Shown here in pieces: positions 46,718 through 57,891 of a stretch of DNA of 64,000 nucleotides; positions within the stretch are counted from its first letter, which is position 1, and every line of letters begins with the position of its first letter. Source of the DNA: Hemileia vastatrix (Eukaryota > Basidiomycota > Pucciniomycetes > Pucciniales > Zaghouaniaceae). The notes beneath the pieces were generated by a model. That model saw only the letters and a program-made list of their open reading frames with translations, was not told the DNA's origin and made no database searches. The DNA lies in assembly GCA_030280995.1 (NCBI GenBank), contig JASXTE010000018.1, positions 1 to 64,000 on the forward strand, read 5' to 3'. The translations under genes were made by a program, and so were the position numbers.

Positions 46718-48212
46718 TTATGAGGTGCTAGATGGCTGGATTTCATCAGTCCCTTTAAGTAACATCGGTTCTCGACCAGCAAAATTTTCACTAGGAACGC
46801 CTAATTCAAGAAGCTTGCTAAAAGCTTGGCTAAAATCGTTGAAAAATGCATTTGCATCATCGGCATACCTACACGAAAAAAGCCTGTCAACATTTTTCTC
46901 ACTTTAAATTTATTAAGGAGCAAATTACTTCTTCGCCCAAGCTTTAAATGATTTATCTTTTACCAAGCTCATGTCAGTGGTCAGCATCATCAGAGATTTA
47001 GTCTTTTTGTCTTCATATTGAGGGGGGCCATTCCAGGCTTTAGGCTGCCATTTTTCATTGAACAAAAGTTTATAGTAATCATTGGTGAAAGTAGTTGGGC
47101 TAAAGGTCCAAGGGCCAACAAAACCTAGAACAGCAGCACCATCATTGAAAAAACATCAGCCTATCGCAAATTTTAGTCTGGATGTAATAGATATCTGTAG
47201 GACGCCGGAGTTACCTGATCTATCTAAATGACATCTACCCAAGGCATGAGCACCGGAAAGAGCCACGATTTCCTAAACCCGTCAGTAAAAGACAGCCAGT
47301 GCAGAATTTTTAGTTAGGCAAAAACATAATTTCCCAAGCTAAAGCAGATGATATCACCATACCTGATCATTGAAACCCATACGATAAAAGATCTTTCGAA
47401 TATGATCTTGATCCTTGTCACCATCAGGCAGCCGACCATCGGGAGTGCAAAACTCAGCCACACGATCCTCACGGCCAGGTCTCCATGGAATTTTTGGGCC
47501 ACCCATTTCCTGGATAGCACACACACCAGCTAGCGTCCATAGATCTGAATAGGTGAGCCCAAGCTTGGCGTATTTCTTATAGAGGGGTTCTAACCGGTCA
47601 CGAGCAGCAGCTAATCCGGCATTCGCACCATGATCTTTTTCGGGCTATGGGAAATTGATGAAAAGAAAAAAAAAAACCCCCAGGGATGTTTTGCTTGAGC
47701 GCGAGAAAAGAAAGAAAAAAAAGAAAAAAAAAGAAGGCACGAACAAAGAATCGCATCGTTGCGCCGTTACTGCCGCCTGTTTTAGTATCTTTGCAATAGG
47801 TGCCACTAGCATGCCAGGCCAATCTAACAAAAACCGGGCCATAACTACCATCATCATATTCATTGTCTTCTAGAAGTCCAGCGATGTCATTATAGACCTG
47901 CTGATAGTCAATCTTCTTGATTGAACTTGTGCCTAACAAATCATCGGGATTAGAATAGTAATAGATGGCTGCTGCGGCTGTAATAGCACCGAGAGCAATG
48001 AAAATAGGAGTTTTTGAGCTTTTATTGAACTCATTTTCTGCAGATGATTTATTATGATTGTTATTAGTGCTATCGCTATTATAGTTGCTACTGGCCAATC
48101 GAATGTGGGAAGAGGAAACAAACGATCTAAGAGGAGCAATCGGACAGGGTGACAGAATGAGAGAACGAGGCTGCACAAGAGCGCCGAAGGGGCGACTGAG
48201 ACGCAGTGACAT
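46718..48212 (-). CDS. CCP1: Cytochrome c peroxidase, mitochondrial
   Basis: Five exons (48212-47745, 47644-47363, 47272-47215, 47124-46929, 46868-46718) with GT-AG introns of 100, 90, 90 and 60 bases join in frame to about 384 residues, the usual fungal size. This class I haem peroxidase reduces H2O2 with electrons from cytochrome c in the intermembrane space. An Arg/Ser-rich presequence and a hydrophobic segment ([17 protein letters not shown], about 70-87) fit bipartite mitochondrial targeting. Distal RLAWHASG (Arg and His near 130 and 134), proximal His in [11 protein letters not shown] (about 259), Trp in GPW (about 275) and Asp in TTDMS (about 320) are all present. The usual LPTD reads LTTD. 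Start chosen at MSLRLSRP because it opens a presequence; an ATG nine codons upstream is possible. Confidence 0.93.
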
Positions 48213-48895
48213 TCTGATACACACAGTGTCACGACACAAGTGGGGAGGAAGTCAGTCGGCGAAGAAAAACAGTCGAATGCTGTGCTCGGCAGCTGTCCCA
48301 CCAATCAAAAGGCATGCAATCATTCATACGCACACCCAATTTTACCGTCCAACTCAAGCAGCGGAGTAGCGTAAATAGCGAGTTAGGCGGTGGCAGACAG
48401 GGCACGATGACCCTTCTTCCCCGCTGTCATTGCAGACCCCCAACATGCTGGCATTCTCTGGCTTGTCATTCTCTGAGGCAGAGTCGCCGATCACTCAGGT
48501 TATTCCTACACAGGTGGTAGAAGAAAGTACTTGCCATCTTTGTTCCTGGTGAGCATAACTTCAACATCCCGCTGGATGAGGACACACACACCTATATCCC
48601 TACCCGGCCAAAATATCATCCAAATCCATGGAAATCTAGCTAATCTTAACATCATTACACTTTCAACATTAACAAAGCTCTCTGTTTGTCTCTCATTTAA
48701 AGAAAAAACTTTCACAAAGGGAGCACTAGACCAAAAGTGTGATATACCCATTAGAGGGTATCAGCAATGGCAAAGAAGATAATGATTGTATTTCAAATAT
48801 AACAAAGATTATTTCGCTAAGCAAAAATTGTAGACACAGTGGCCGGCCAAGTGTTCTGGGCCGCTTTTAAAATTGGTATAACTTACACTGCAATA
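48213..48895. other. Upstream region of cytochrome c peroxidase, no firm gene
   Basis: More GC-rich than most of the window, as expected for a host-gene promoter. A minus-strand stretch (about 48506-48680) reads RDIGVCVLIQRDVEVMLTRN then DGKYFLLPP. This faintly recalls the start of a Nudix domain, but it is short and lacks the Nudix box, so it is not called a gene. Confidence 0.35.
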
Positions 48896-49079
48896 AATGT
48901 TCGTTTCGTCTTGGGGCACCACAAAGGCGCAATGATTACACAGCAGTTATGTAACAATTGTTTTTAGCACTTAAAGGTCTTAAGTAGGTCTTAATTGCAA
49001 AAAACAATTGTTTTGTAACTGTTGCACAACTGTTGCGTAATTGTTGCGCCCCGTGGCGAAACAAACATGTGCTGTAGTG
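48896..49079. mobile_element. 184-bp foldback MITE
   Basis: The left arm (CACTGCAATAAATGTTCGTTTCG..AACAATTGTTTTT, in part) and the right arm reversed (CACTACAGCACATGTTTGTTTCG, in part) match over about 80 bases each, leaving a short loop around 48970-49000. The whole element is a hairpin. Possible 3-bp target sites TTA and TCA differ at one base. Ends start CACT like the other TIR elements here. Confidence 0.65.
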
Positions 49080-49335
49080 TCATAAACTGTGCACACAACA
49101 ACCATGAACCTACAGTTCAATCTGACTCTTTCCAATGTTAAGTTTCAAAAATATCATCATTTAATTTCACTGCATCACTTTTTTTTTATTTCCAAATTTC
49201 AAAATGTCTCATGTTTTTGACTTCTGAGCCAATTCTCTCACCCAAACAACACCATAGCCATCTGAACACCTTCCTTTCATCCTAAAGATTCAACAAAAAA
49301 AATTGAAAAAAAAACAGTTTTGTCTTCATACACCT
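49080..49335. other. Spacer, no gene seen
   Basis: AT-rich sequence between the foldback MITE and the palindrome at 49336. Nothing recognised. Confidence 0.4.
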
Positions 49336-49390
49336 CACCAGAAGAAAAAAGTTGGCACCTGCTAGCAGGTGCCAAGTTTTTTTTTTCTGA
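49336..49390. repeat. Near-perfect palindrome with TGCTAGCA core
   Basis: CACCAGAAGAAAAAAGTT leads into the perfect palindrome GGCACCTGCTAGCAGGTGCC, followed by AAGTTTTTTTTTTCTGATG. Arms pair over about 25 bases each. The layout (CACCA, AT-rich block, palindrome with TGCTAGCA) resembles a MITE terminus, but no partner end was found. Its T run could also act as a terminator-like hairpin. Confidence 0.6.
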
Positions 49391-49636
49391 TGCCTAATCA
49401 TCATCAATAATAAATGATAAAGAGCAAGCCAACCCAGTAGCATCCAGAGGAATTTTATCTAAGGTTAAGGGGTTGAAGGGTCATAAAAATGAGTTTGAAC
49501 ATTTTTTGAAGTTAAAAAACAAAAACCAAGAGGAAATAAAGTCTCCATAAAGTCACTTTTCAAGTCACTGATGATGATGAGAAAAAAGTGACAAACATAC
49601 CTTGTAGCAGATAAAACATGAGAATAATGGATTAAA

Positions 49637-50969
49637 CACTTCGTGAGAACAGCCGACGATCCCACTGCAACGTTGCGCCAACGTTTCAGATAAGATCAAA
49701 AAATGAAATCCTGCAACGTCGGCCGATATTTTCCATGGTAACCAAGTCAATTAAATAGCACCCTTTCAAAAAAACAGTATACTTATTAGGCACCTAATAC
49801 CAGTGCTAAGGTTTCAGAAACTTAGATTTAATAATTTAATATTTTGGCGTAGATGAGCAAAGGGGTTATATTCTAAAGTTGATTTTCTAAGGAATTATAG
49901 CTGGAGTAAATTAGATATACATAGATGTTATGAGATGCATTTTTTTTGCAATTAAGACATTTTGTAAAAAAAATTATATTGTATCTAGGGTATGCATGTT
50001 GTTATATGTGCTAATTTCATTGAAAGAGATTAATTATTATCAGAGATAAGAGTATTACAAAAGGAATCTTTTATATGAAGATAACCAATAAATTAAAGCC
50101 CTTTGTAGCAAGGCTGAGTTGAAAGTAAGTGAAAAAATTACATTTAAAAGGATTGCCATAAAAATCTAATAACTTGATTTACATAGATAAACTCTAAAAT
50201 TTGTATATTTCCACTGCCTTAACCAAAGTAGCTACACTAACTTCAACAAACTTTTCAATATTACCTTTGTAAGTGAAAGTTAAAAGGCTCCAATTAAATT
50301 AAAAAGTGAATACTTAGGGTGATAGAAGAGTTGTTAATAATTTTTGTATCCTCGGATGTAGAGAAACTCTCATGTCCTGAAGAAGTAGAATTCTCGGCAG
50401 CGTTTGTTATCATTTTTGGTGACAATAAGGTGAGCTGTTGGAAAGAATCAATGACATTGTGCTCATTTTTACAGTGTTTTGCTCTAGTTTTACGGTGTAC
50501 ATAGCATCCTATGACTTCATTACCGTCTGTGTCGAGTGTTTAGAATTTGCTACAATGTGAGCATTGACAAAGCAGCAGGTTATCAGGTTCATGTTTGATT
50601 TTGTCCATCTCAGTGGGGAGGTCTTAGTCACAGGTGGTAAGGAATGATAAGGGGTATGTGTGTGTATAAGATAGAAATATGTATTGCTTAAGTACTCAAC
50701 TACATAAGAGCTTATATTTACATATAGTATATACAACATATTGAAATATATTGTGATTATACCATTACCATCACAGCTGTATGGAGATGCTGGGTCAAAT
50801 GCATTAAGATGCAGGGTAGGTAAATTGAAATGCAGTCTGTAATATGAAAAAAAATACCACTAGTTACCATGGGAAAATATCAGCCGACGTTGCAGGATTT
50901 CATTTTTTGAACTTCTCTGAAACGTTGGCGCGACGTTGCAGTGGGATCGTCAGCTGTTCTCACAAAGTG
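49637..50969. mobile_element. 1333-bp TIR element, TSD AAA
   Basis: Terminal inverted repeats of about 107 bases start CACTTCGTGAGAACAGC (left) and CACTTTGTGAGAACAGC (right, reversed), with over 90% identity by eye. They contain CCCACTGCAACGT and CCTGCAACGTCGGC. AAA flanks both sides (49634-49636, 50970-50972). The interior (49745-50860) has only short open frames and no transposase. Non-autonomous. CACT ends and 3-bp duplication again fit a CACTA-like group. Confidence 0.8.
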
Positions 50970-51323
50970 AAAACAATAGGGGGTATCAAAGTTGACCAAT
51001 CCGCAATTAAATTAATTGCAGATAAAAATCCTTATACCCCAATTATCTTGCACAATTATTTTTGCTAATAATTCAGTTATTAGACATTTTATGTGTTAAA
51101 GTTGACCTCTTATCCAACATTTTTCTAATCAATTTTTCATAACCACATATCAGACAACTTTCTGTCATAACCAGATCATTGCCTACTTTTGTTCATAACC
51201 ACATCTTTGACTACTCTCTGGATATGCCTTCTACCTTGCTGCACACTCCCATACTCTCCATTCAGAACACCTTGCTATCTCATCTGCTTGTTTTTGCTCC
51301 TTTTCATCTTTAATTATCTTAAC

Positions 51324-52110
51324 ATGCCCCGTCATCATAGATCTTCTCAAAGGCAGCCTTCCCCCCAGTTGTTCTTCAAATCACACTAATCCCTCTTTCA
51401 CCCGCTCAGCTGAGAAATCAAAGACCCTTCAATTAAAAAATAATGATCATCTCATTATTATCAACTGGCTGAAAACTAAATCTAACTATGATTCTTGTTT
51501 TGGTACTGAAAATGCAACTAAAGTAGGACGTCCCCCTGCATCAAAAGTCAATGGTTATCTACTAATGGCCCATGAATTATGGAAAAAGACAAAGGGAAGA
51601 ATAGATCTTTTACCTAAAAAGATGTCTGAACATTTCAAGAATTACTGAGCCAAATACAAGAAGACAAAGACTCTTTCATCTTCCACTGGTTTTGGTACTA
51701 CTGACATCAACATCAGTAAGGGCATAAAATCCATAGATGATAAACTTGAATCTTTATGTCCTTACTTTAAAGAGATAGATTCTATTATTAAGGAGTGAGC
51801 TGATTTTACTCCTGAAAACATGTTGGATGGTGATGATACTATCTCCAAACATGATGTCAAAACAAATCTTTTCCCATCCTCTTCCTCCACTCAAGCCTCC
51901 CCTGTTCTAAATTCAACAAATCTAAATAGCTTTGCTATAGATCCTTATGGCAATTAAAACCAACCCAATCTAACTCAAGTTTGTTTTTTTTCTTTTATCT
52001 TACCAATTCTTTTTTTATTTACATTTTCTTATTTCTAAAAAGGCTGAAGAACAAACACAGGAGCCACAATCAACTGAGTCTGAAGCCAGCAACAATGATG
52101 AGGAGGAAAA
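51324..52110 (+). pseudogene. Myb/SANT-like protein gene, copy 2, cut by gypsy-3
   Basis: Start MPRHHRSSQRQPSP at 51324. An extra C in the following C run shifts the frame, then the domain reads INWLKTKSNYDSCFGTENA, VGRPPASKVNGYLLMAHELW, STGFGTTDINISKGIKSIDD and KLESLCPYFKEIDSI. In-frame TGAs fall at two places. Exon 1 ends before a GTTTGT donor near 51982; exon 2 starts at KAEEQTQEPQSTESEAS and is cut at 52110 by the LTR of gypsy-3. It is inverted relative to copy 1. It retains the CPYF segment missing from copy 1. Confidence 0.7.
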
Positions 52111-52940
52111 TGTCATGCGCCACATGACACTCAAGGCAAAAGCAGCTCATTAAATCAATAATAACAAGGTCTAAATCCATGTTCAAAGCACAGAAGCGAT
52201 TTCACATAGCAAATGCAACTTTCCTTTATGTACTCACTATTCAACCGCAGTAATCTAAAACTTTAAATCTAAATTAGTTAATCTCTCAATAGTGTGTTCA
52301 GTCTTTTTCTTTGATGGGCAACAAACAGCGCAACGTCCAATGCAATATTCCACTAAAGGTTTATTGTGTGTCTGTGGGTTATTAACAGGGGTAGTGAGCA
52401 TGGACGGGATGGTTAGTGGAGGGTCAAGGGGTTAACAGATGTTAGTGAGGAGGGTCCAGGTGTAACTGATGTTAGTGAGGAGGGTCTGTGAGGATATAGG
52501 GAGGTCTGTGGTGTGCCGAATGATGGATGGGCATGAGGTCAATGTGAGGAGGAGTAGTGGATATAAAAGGGATGGGATTTTGGTTTGACATTCTTTAGAA
52601 TTAAATTATAAAACATATATATAGTTAATAGTGGTAAAGCTTCAGGCTAAATCATTATTATTGTACATTTCCTTATTTTCTCAGTAATCATTTCTAAAAC
52701 TTAAATCTTTGATTATTGAGTTTCAAACCCTTTGTGAGATCCTAGGAATATTAATATTACCTTTAAATTATATTAAGATTCTTATTGAACATATCTCGAA
52801 GAAGCAGATTTTCCTTCAACTCATCTTCGAATCACTTCCTCAAGTATTTCTTCTGTACTTTGAAGAAGTCTCTAAACTCCTTCCTCCATCTCACTTTCCC
52901 AGGAAAACCCTTGACCTTGTGCGTAGGTTGTCCGGTGACA
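52111..52940 (+). mobile_element. Probable 5' LTR of gypsy-3
   Basis: Begins with a hairpin, TGTCATGCGCCACATGACA, at the exact point where homology to Myb/SANT-like copy 1 stops, and ends TCCGGTGACA. TATAAAAGG at 52562-52570 is a likely core promoter, with a GT-rich region upstream. The right boundary is inferred from the TGTCA/TGACA ends only. Confidence 0.55.
52562..52568 (+). promoter_or_regulatory. TATA box of the gypsy-3 LTR
   Basis: TATAAAA in the middle of the putative LTR, in the position expected for U3. Confidence 0.5.
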
Positions 52941-53016
52941 GTATAATTTAATTCTCTGTAGCTCTCATTCTTTGCACTACTACATCCTTTTTTGGGTGTT
53001 TTATATTCTTTATAAA

Positions 53017-54156
53017 ATGGCACCTGTTCAACGCACTCCTCCTACTGGTGCTGCTACTAGGGCTTGTGCCAGAGGCAGGCCAACAGCCACACGGCCTGTT
53101 TCCCGCACTCACTCTCTGGAACCTCTTGACATTAGGGAACAGGAACACTCAGTCCAATCTGTGGAAGACATCCCCCAGGATTTTAATGATTCTAGCTATG
53201 AAGCAGAAGGAGAGGATACAATGCATGAGGCACCGTCTGCCCCTGCTACTCACCCTTCTGGTAAACCTTTGGAACCTGGACCATCTAATTCTTTAGAAGA
53301 CTTCATGAGACTTTTCATGAAAACACTTTCAAATCCAATGTCTTTTGAGGGATCAAAATTCAAAACTCCTTCCATGAAATCTCCTGACAAATTTGATGGA
53401 GAACACCCAGACAGATTGCACCCCTTCTTGCAAATCTGCAAAATCCTGTTCTATAACAACCGATCAAAGGTTGTTTACGCTTCTTCATTCTTAGCCAGAA
53501 AGGCAGCCAGATGGTTCAAACCTTATCTTCTCATGCTCTCTTCAACAGAAACCCACTTACTTATAAATAACTGGGAAAAGTTTGAAGACCAACTCTTTAC
53601 ATTTTTCGGTGACCCTAATGAAACTGACAACACGGAAATTGAACTTGATTTCCTCCGCATGAGTGATAATGGTAAAGTCTCTGAATATATCTCAAACTTC
53701 AGAGCGCTTCAAACTTAAATAGGTTGGAATGATGCTTCCCTCAAGGATCATTTCAAAAAGGGACTTCCTTGGAGGATTCTGGATCAATTAAATCTTCATG
53801 GTCAGAAGATGACTACCTTAACAGATTTAATGGATTGAACCCTCAAACTCGACGGTGTCTACCAAGGAGGACTACAACATTGTCGATACGCCAACAATTC
53901 TCAGGGCCTAAATTTTAAATCGGGACTTTCTTCACACCCATGGCCAACTCAATCCTCATTGACTCAATCCAAACCCAATAAGGGAAAGGACAAACCTTTA
54001 CCGAAAGGCTTGAACCCAGGCAATATCAGTAAGGTATTGGACCCAAAAGGGGAACTTAAAGAAGCTGAGAGGAAGAGACGAGCAGATAATGGGCTACATA
54101 CGTATTGTGGGGGTAAGCACAAGCTAGAAGATTGTGTGAAGTTGAAGGAAAGATAA
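53017..54156 (+). pseudogene. gypsy-3 gag
   Basis: Starts at MAPVQRTPPTG. The capsid-like domain includes SPDKFDGEHPDRLHPFL, SSFLARKAARWFKPYL, QLFTFFGDPNE and FLRMSDNGKVSEYISNFRAL. A zinc knuckle near the end reads HTYCGGKHKLEDC, with the first Cys replaced by His. In-frame TAA (near 53716) and TGA (near 53836) fit CAA and CGA ancestors. Confidence 0.85.
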
Positions 54157-54197
54157 GGTACTAGTCCAAGGTCAAAAAACTAGTAGATAGTTTACTT

Positions 54198-54905
54198 GTG
54201 TGCAAAGCAAACTATCTTATCTCTCCCAGTGCACAGAACCTCCATGTCTTAAGGACTGGAGTTACTTTAAACCACTTGAGATTCATTCTTTTTAAGGAGG
54301 ATACCCCCTTCAGTTGTCTTATAGACTCTGGAGCTTCAATTTCTTTTGTCAGTTTATCTTTTGCCAAGAAGTTAAAGCTGACATTCACAGATATTGACCA
54401 AACTCCAATTTATTTGGTCAAATCAGAGGAACCCAAATATTGGGTAAGTAAGAAAGTTTTATGGGTTTTCAACTTTCCGAATTTTCCCCCCTTTGAGTGG
54501 GAATTATCAGTCTTGGATGAGCCAAGAATGGACAATACCATTCTTGGCCATGACTTTTTGACGCATTAGAATCCTGAAATTGATTGGTCACAGGGATTGA
54601 TCACCCCATGCTCTAAGTATATTTCTGATTCTTCAATGCAGGTCAATAGGGAGTTAAACAACCCGCCTGACAATGTCCTTCTAGAGGACAAATCTCTTCC
54701 AGATGACTTGCAAGCACCTGATATTTCTCTAAAGGAGCAATTGGCTAACCCTTCTAGCTCAATCACTTCACTTGAAGAGGATTTAAATTGCCTCAAAGTA
54801 GTTGAATTATGCTCTCTCAATTCTGGTCTTCTCTCAACAGATTCTCTCAAAGAAGATGAGGATGACCAAATCAACTCTACTGGAAATCTATCAAAATTTC
54901 CTTGA
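54198..54905 (+). pseudogene. gypsy-3 protease and linker
   Basis: The retropepsin active site FSCLIDSGASISFVS is intact, and NTILGHDFLTH marks the end of the domain. A TAG follows at 54567, after which the frame continues (NPEIDWSQGLI) into an acidic Ser/Leu-rich linker. It is in a different frame from gag and from RT. Confidence 0.8.
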
Positions 54906-56270
54906 TGTTTTCTCAATCTGCAAGGCCAATAAGTTACCACCTCATGGACCATACGACCATCAAATAGAGTTAATAGGTCCAGTACCTCCGGCAGGTCCTG
55001 TCTATTATTTGTTGAAGGACAAATTTCAAGTTCTTCAAGACTACATTGCAGAGAATGTAGCCAAAGGTCTCATCAGAGCCAGTAAATCTCCAACTGGCTC
55101 CCCTGTTCTTTTTGTAAAGAAAAAGGATGGTAGCCTTAGGTTGTGTGTTGACTATAGAAAACTCAACACAGTCACTAAGAAGAATGCATATCCTGTTCCC
55201 CCTATGTCATTGCTTCTTACCCTTTTCAATGGTGCTAATTTCTTTTCTAAAATTGATCTTAGAGACACTTATAATCTTATTTGCATTGAAGAAGGTCATG
55301 AACAACTGACTGCAATGCACACTAGATTTAATAGTTTTTAATACTTGGTAATGCCTTTTGGATTGTGTAATGCACCATCAACTTTTAAAATTTTTTTTAA
55401 TGACATCTTTCAAGATGTTGTCTATTTAGACAATATTTTAATTTTCTCAAAGACACTTGATGAGCATATTCATCATGTTTGACAGGTTCTAAATTGCTTT
55501 GGGATCATGGTATCTACTCCAAGCACAATAAATGTGAATTCCATCTTAAATCTATTGATTTTTTGGGGGTTATGTTGTCCACTGATGGTTTAGTCATGGA
55601 CAACAAAAAGGTCCAAGAAGTCCTGGAATGGCCTGAGCCCAAAACCGTTAAATCCCTCCAAGGATTTTTTGGTTTTTCCAGTTTCTATAGAAGATTTATT
55701 AAAGATTACTCTAAAACTATTTTCAATCTTACTTCTCTTCTTAGAAAAGATATTCCTTTTGTTTTTACTTCTACAGCACGAAAGGAATTTGAAGCATTGA
55801 AGATTGCGTTCACCACAGCTCCAATTCTTCCTCACTTTGATCCTTCTGCTTCAACAATAGTCGAGACAGACGCTAGCGATTATGCTATCACAGGGGTCAT
55901 CTATCAATTCAACCCTGAAACAGAATTGTTTCATACTGTTGCTTTTGAGTCCCGCAAACTCATTGCCGCAGAATTAAATTATGAAATTCATGACAAAGAG
56001 CTATTAGCTATCATTAATTGTCTTAAAAAATGGTGCTTTTCTCTTCTCAGCCTATATAGTCCTTTTCAGATCCTTACTGACAATAATTCTTTGAAATACT
56101 TTATGTCTTCCAAAGTGTTAACCAGGCTTCAGGCCAGGTGGGCTGAATTTCCTTTCTATATTTCCTATCGCCCAGGTAAGAGCTGTGTTGTCCCAGATAT
56201 CCTGTCACATTGGGACGTCATTTATCCACAGAGGGAGAAAAATTTGCTGACAAGAACCCAGCAAATGTGA
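54802..56270 (+). pseudogene. gypsy-3 reverse transcriptase and RNase H
   Basis: RT motifs: YDHQIELIGPVPPAGPVY, SPVLFVKKKDGSLRLCVDY, FSKIDLRDTYNLI and [13 protein letters not shown]. The active site reads VYLDNIL (DD to DN), with a small deletion just before it. The frame shifts near 55470, then CEFHLKSIDFLGVML, FYRRFIKDYSK and RNase H (VETDASDYAITGVI, ELNYEIHDKELLAII, LTDNNSLKYF) follow. Dead by active-site change and frameshifts. Confidence 0.9.
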
Positions 56271-56579
56271 AATAAATCTTCAACAAATCAATGTTAAAAA
56301 CTCATCAACTTAATTTGATGACAATTCAATCTTTTCAAAATCCACTATCCAACATCCTCGAAGCTCAGCCAAAGGACAATTATTTTTTAGGTTTGAAAGA
56401 CAAAATACTCTCAAAGCAAGGGGCCAAAAGATTTAGTATTGAATCAGGTATATTAGTCTTTGAAGGTAAAGTAGTCACACCAAACAAAAATGAAATAAAA
56501 TTATGGATTTTCAATAGTTGACATGATTCTCCATTAGCTGGTCATTTTGGTGTTGATAAAACCTACCAGTGTAGAGAGT
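56271..56579 (+). pseudogene. gypsy-3 integrase N-terminus, interrupted
   Basis: LKDKILSKQGAKRFSIESG leads to HDSPLAGHFGVDKTYQ, the start of the HHCC domain. It is cut at 56579 by the gypsy-1B LTR. The five bases ACCAG before the LTR are the predicted target duplication. Confidence 0.8.
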
Positions 56580-57782
56580 TCTAAAGTACTAAGCAGTAGA
56601 CACAATGCCAGATGGGTTGGTTCTCCTCTTCAATTTCTAAAAAGAAGCGCTTGCCACTCTTATTTTTAAAGACAGCACAATAATGTGTAACACTAATATT
56701 TGATTAGAAAATTTTTAAGTTGAGAGATGAGTTTTAGAGATCAGGAAAAACAAGTATTACTATCTGGATATTTCTATTCTTAACAAGCGCTAATATCCAC
56801 AGCTACTCCCTCTTGAAGCGCTCTCTTTGAATATGCCTTATTATAGCAATAAAATAACTCTAATAATAGTCAATCCTACTAAATCTATATATTTTTTCTA
56901 TGTTGCGCTCTTTTCACTATACTATATGAAATACACACACAGACACACGAATGATAAAAGATTCAGAAAATATCTCTAATTCACCTATTATATTCTTCTT
57001 ATATTCTACTTACAAAAAGACTCCCTATCTCTATCAAATAGTCCTCCTTTTATATTTTTCCAGTACTCAAGACACAGTTCCCTAGTGGATCTTCAGCGCT
57101 GGCTCTAGCGCCACATTAGTAAAACAATAACTAATCTATTAGTAAACTACGTACACTTCTTGTAGCAACTACAGCCCCTAAAACATAACCTATGATTACT
57201 AACACTAGTATTAACTTTTTTCACTTATACTCCACATATGCACTTTTGACTATACCTTTGTTATGTTTCAGCGCTACCTTCAGGTTTGACCCATTCTAAC
57301 GCTGATCCTAGTTGCCTTGACTCTTGGGTAGTTTTGTGATTGAGTCCCCACTCTCCTTTCTTTAATACTAAGTTCATAGTTCTGATGATTCACTTAACTA
57401 GTTAGCCTCCTTTATTACCTGTTTCAGTAAGTTTACCCAACTAGCCGTGGTGCAGTATACTATGCACTTGAGTTGTCCTTAAGCCATAACTCCTTCCTTA
57501 ATGTGTAACACATAGTTATTGGAAAGTCCAAATCCATATTGTTTAGCGCTTTACAGTGCTAAATCAATAACACACAATTCCCCATTGTGTGGCACATCTC
57601 GCTGCAAAATCCAAGCGCACCGACCCTTAATCTTTTTCCGCGCTTCCATTTCCTTTGTTCTTTGAAACACACAAATACATATTATATTTTAGCACTACCT
57701 ACTGCGCTAACTCCCTTTGTCCTTCCTGGACTACACGCACTGATTGGTCTAAAATTATGCTACCTGTGAGGCGTGTAACACA
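56580..57782 (-). mobile_element. 3' LTR of gypsy-1B, 1203 bp
   Basis: Plus strand begins TGTAGAGAGTTC and ends GGCGTGTAACACA. Reversed, the start TGTGTTACAC follows the purine tract GTAGAGGGAGGA. Both ends match the gypsy-1A LTR. Confidence 0.85.
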
Positions 57783-57891
57783 TCCTCCCTCTACTCGCAA
57801 CTGTCTCCAGGAGCCCATAAATACCTGCGTCTCAAAGCGTTTCCTTCCTCCATCTTCTATCTTCTTCTCTTATTTTCCTTAATATCTTTCA

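Larger units (their letters stand above)
52111..56579 (+). mobile_element. Ty3/gypsy element gypsy-3, degraded, cut by gypsy-1B
   Basis: Probable 5' LTR, gag, protease, RT, RNase H and the first part of integrase lie in order on the plus strand. The element stops at 56579, where the LTR of gypsy-1B is inserted in the integrase zinc domain (..HDSPLAGHFGVDKTYQ). The remainder would lie beyond the right edge of the window. It is inserted in the Myb/SANT-like copy 2. Confidence 0.85.

Noticed and set aside
48506..48751. Possible Nudix-like exon upstream of cytochrome c peroxidase
   Set aside because: Only about 30 residues resemble a Nudix start; the Nudix box is absent and no continuing exon was found.
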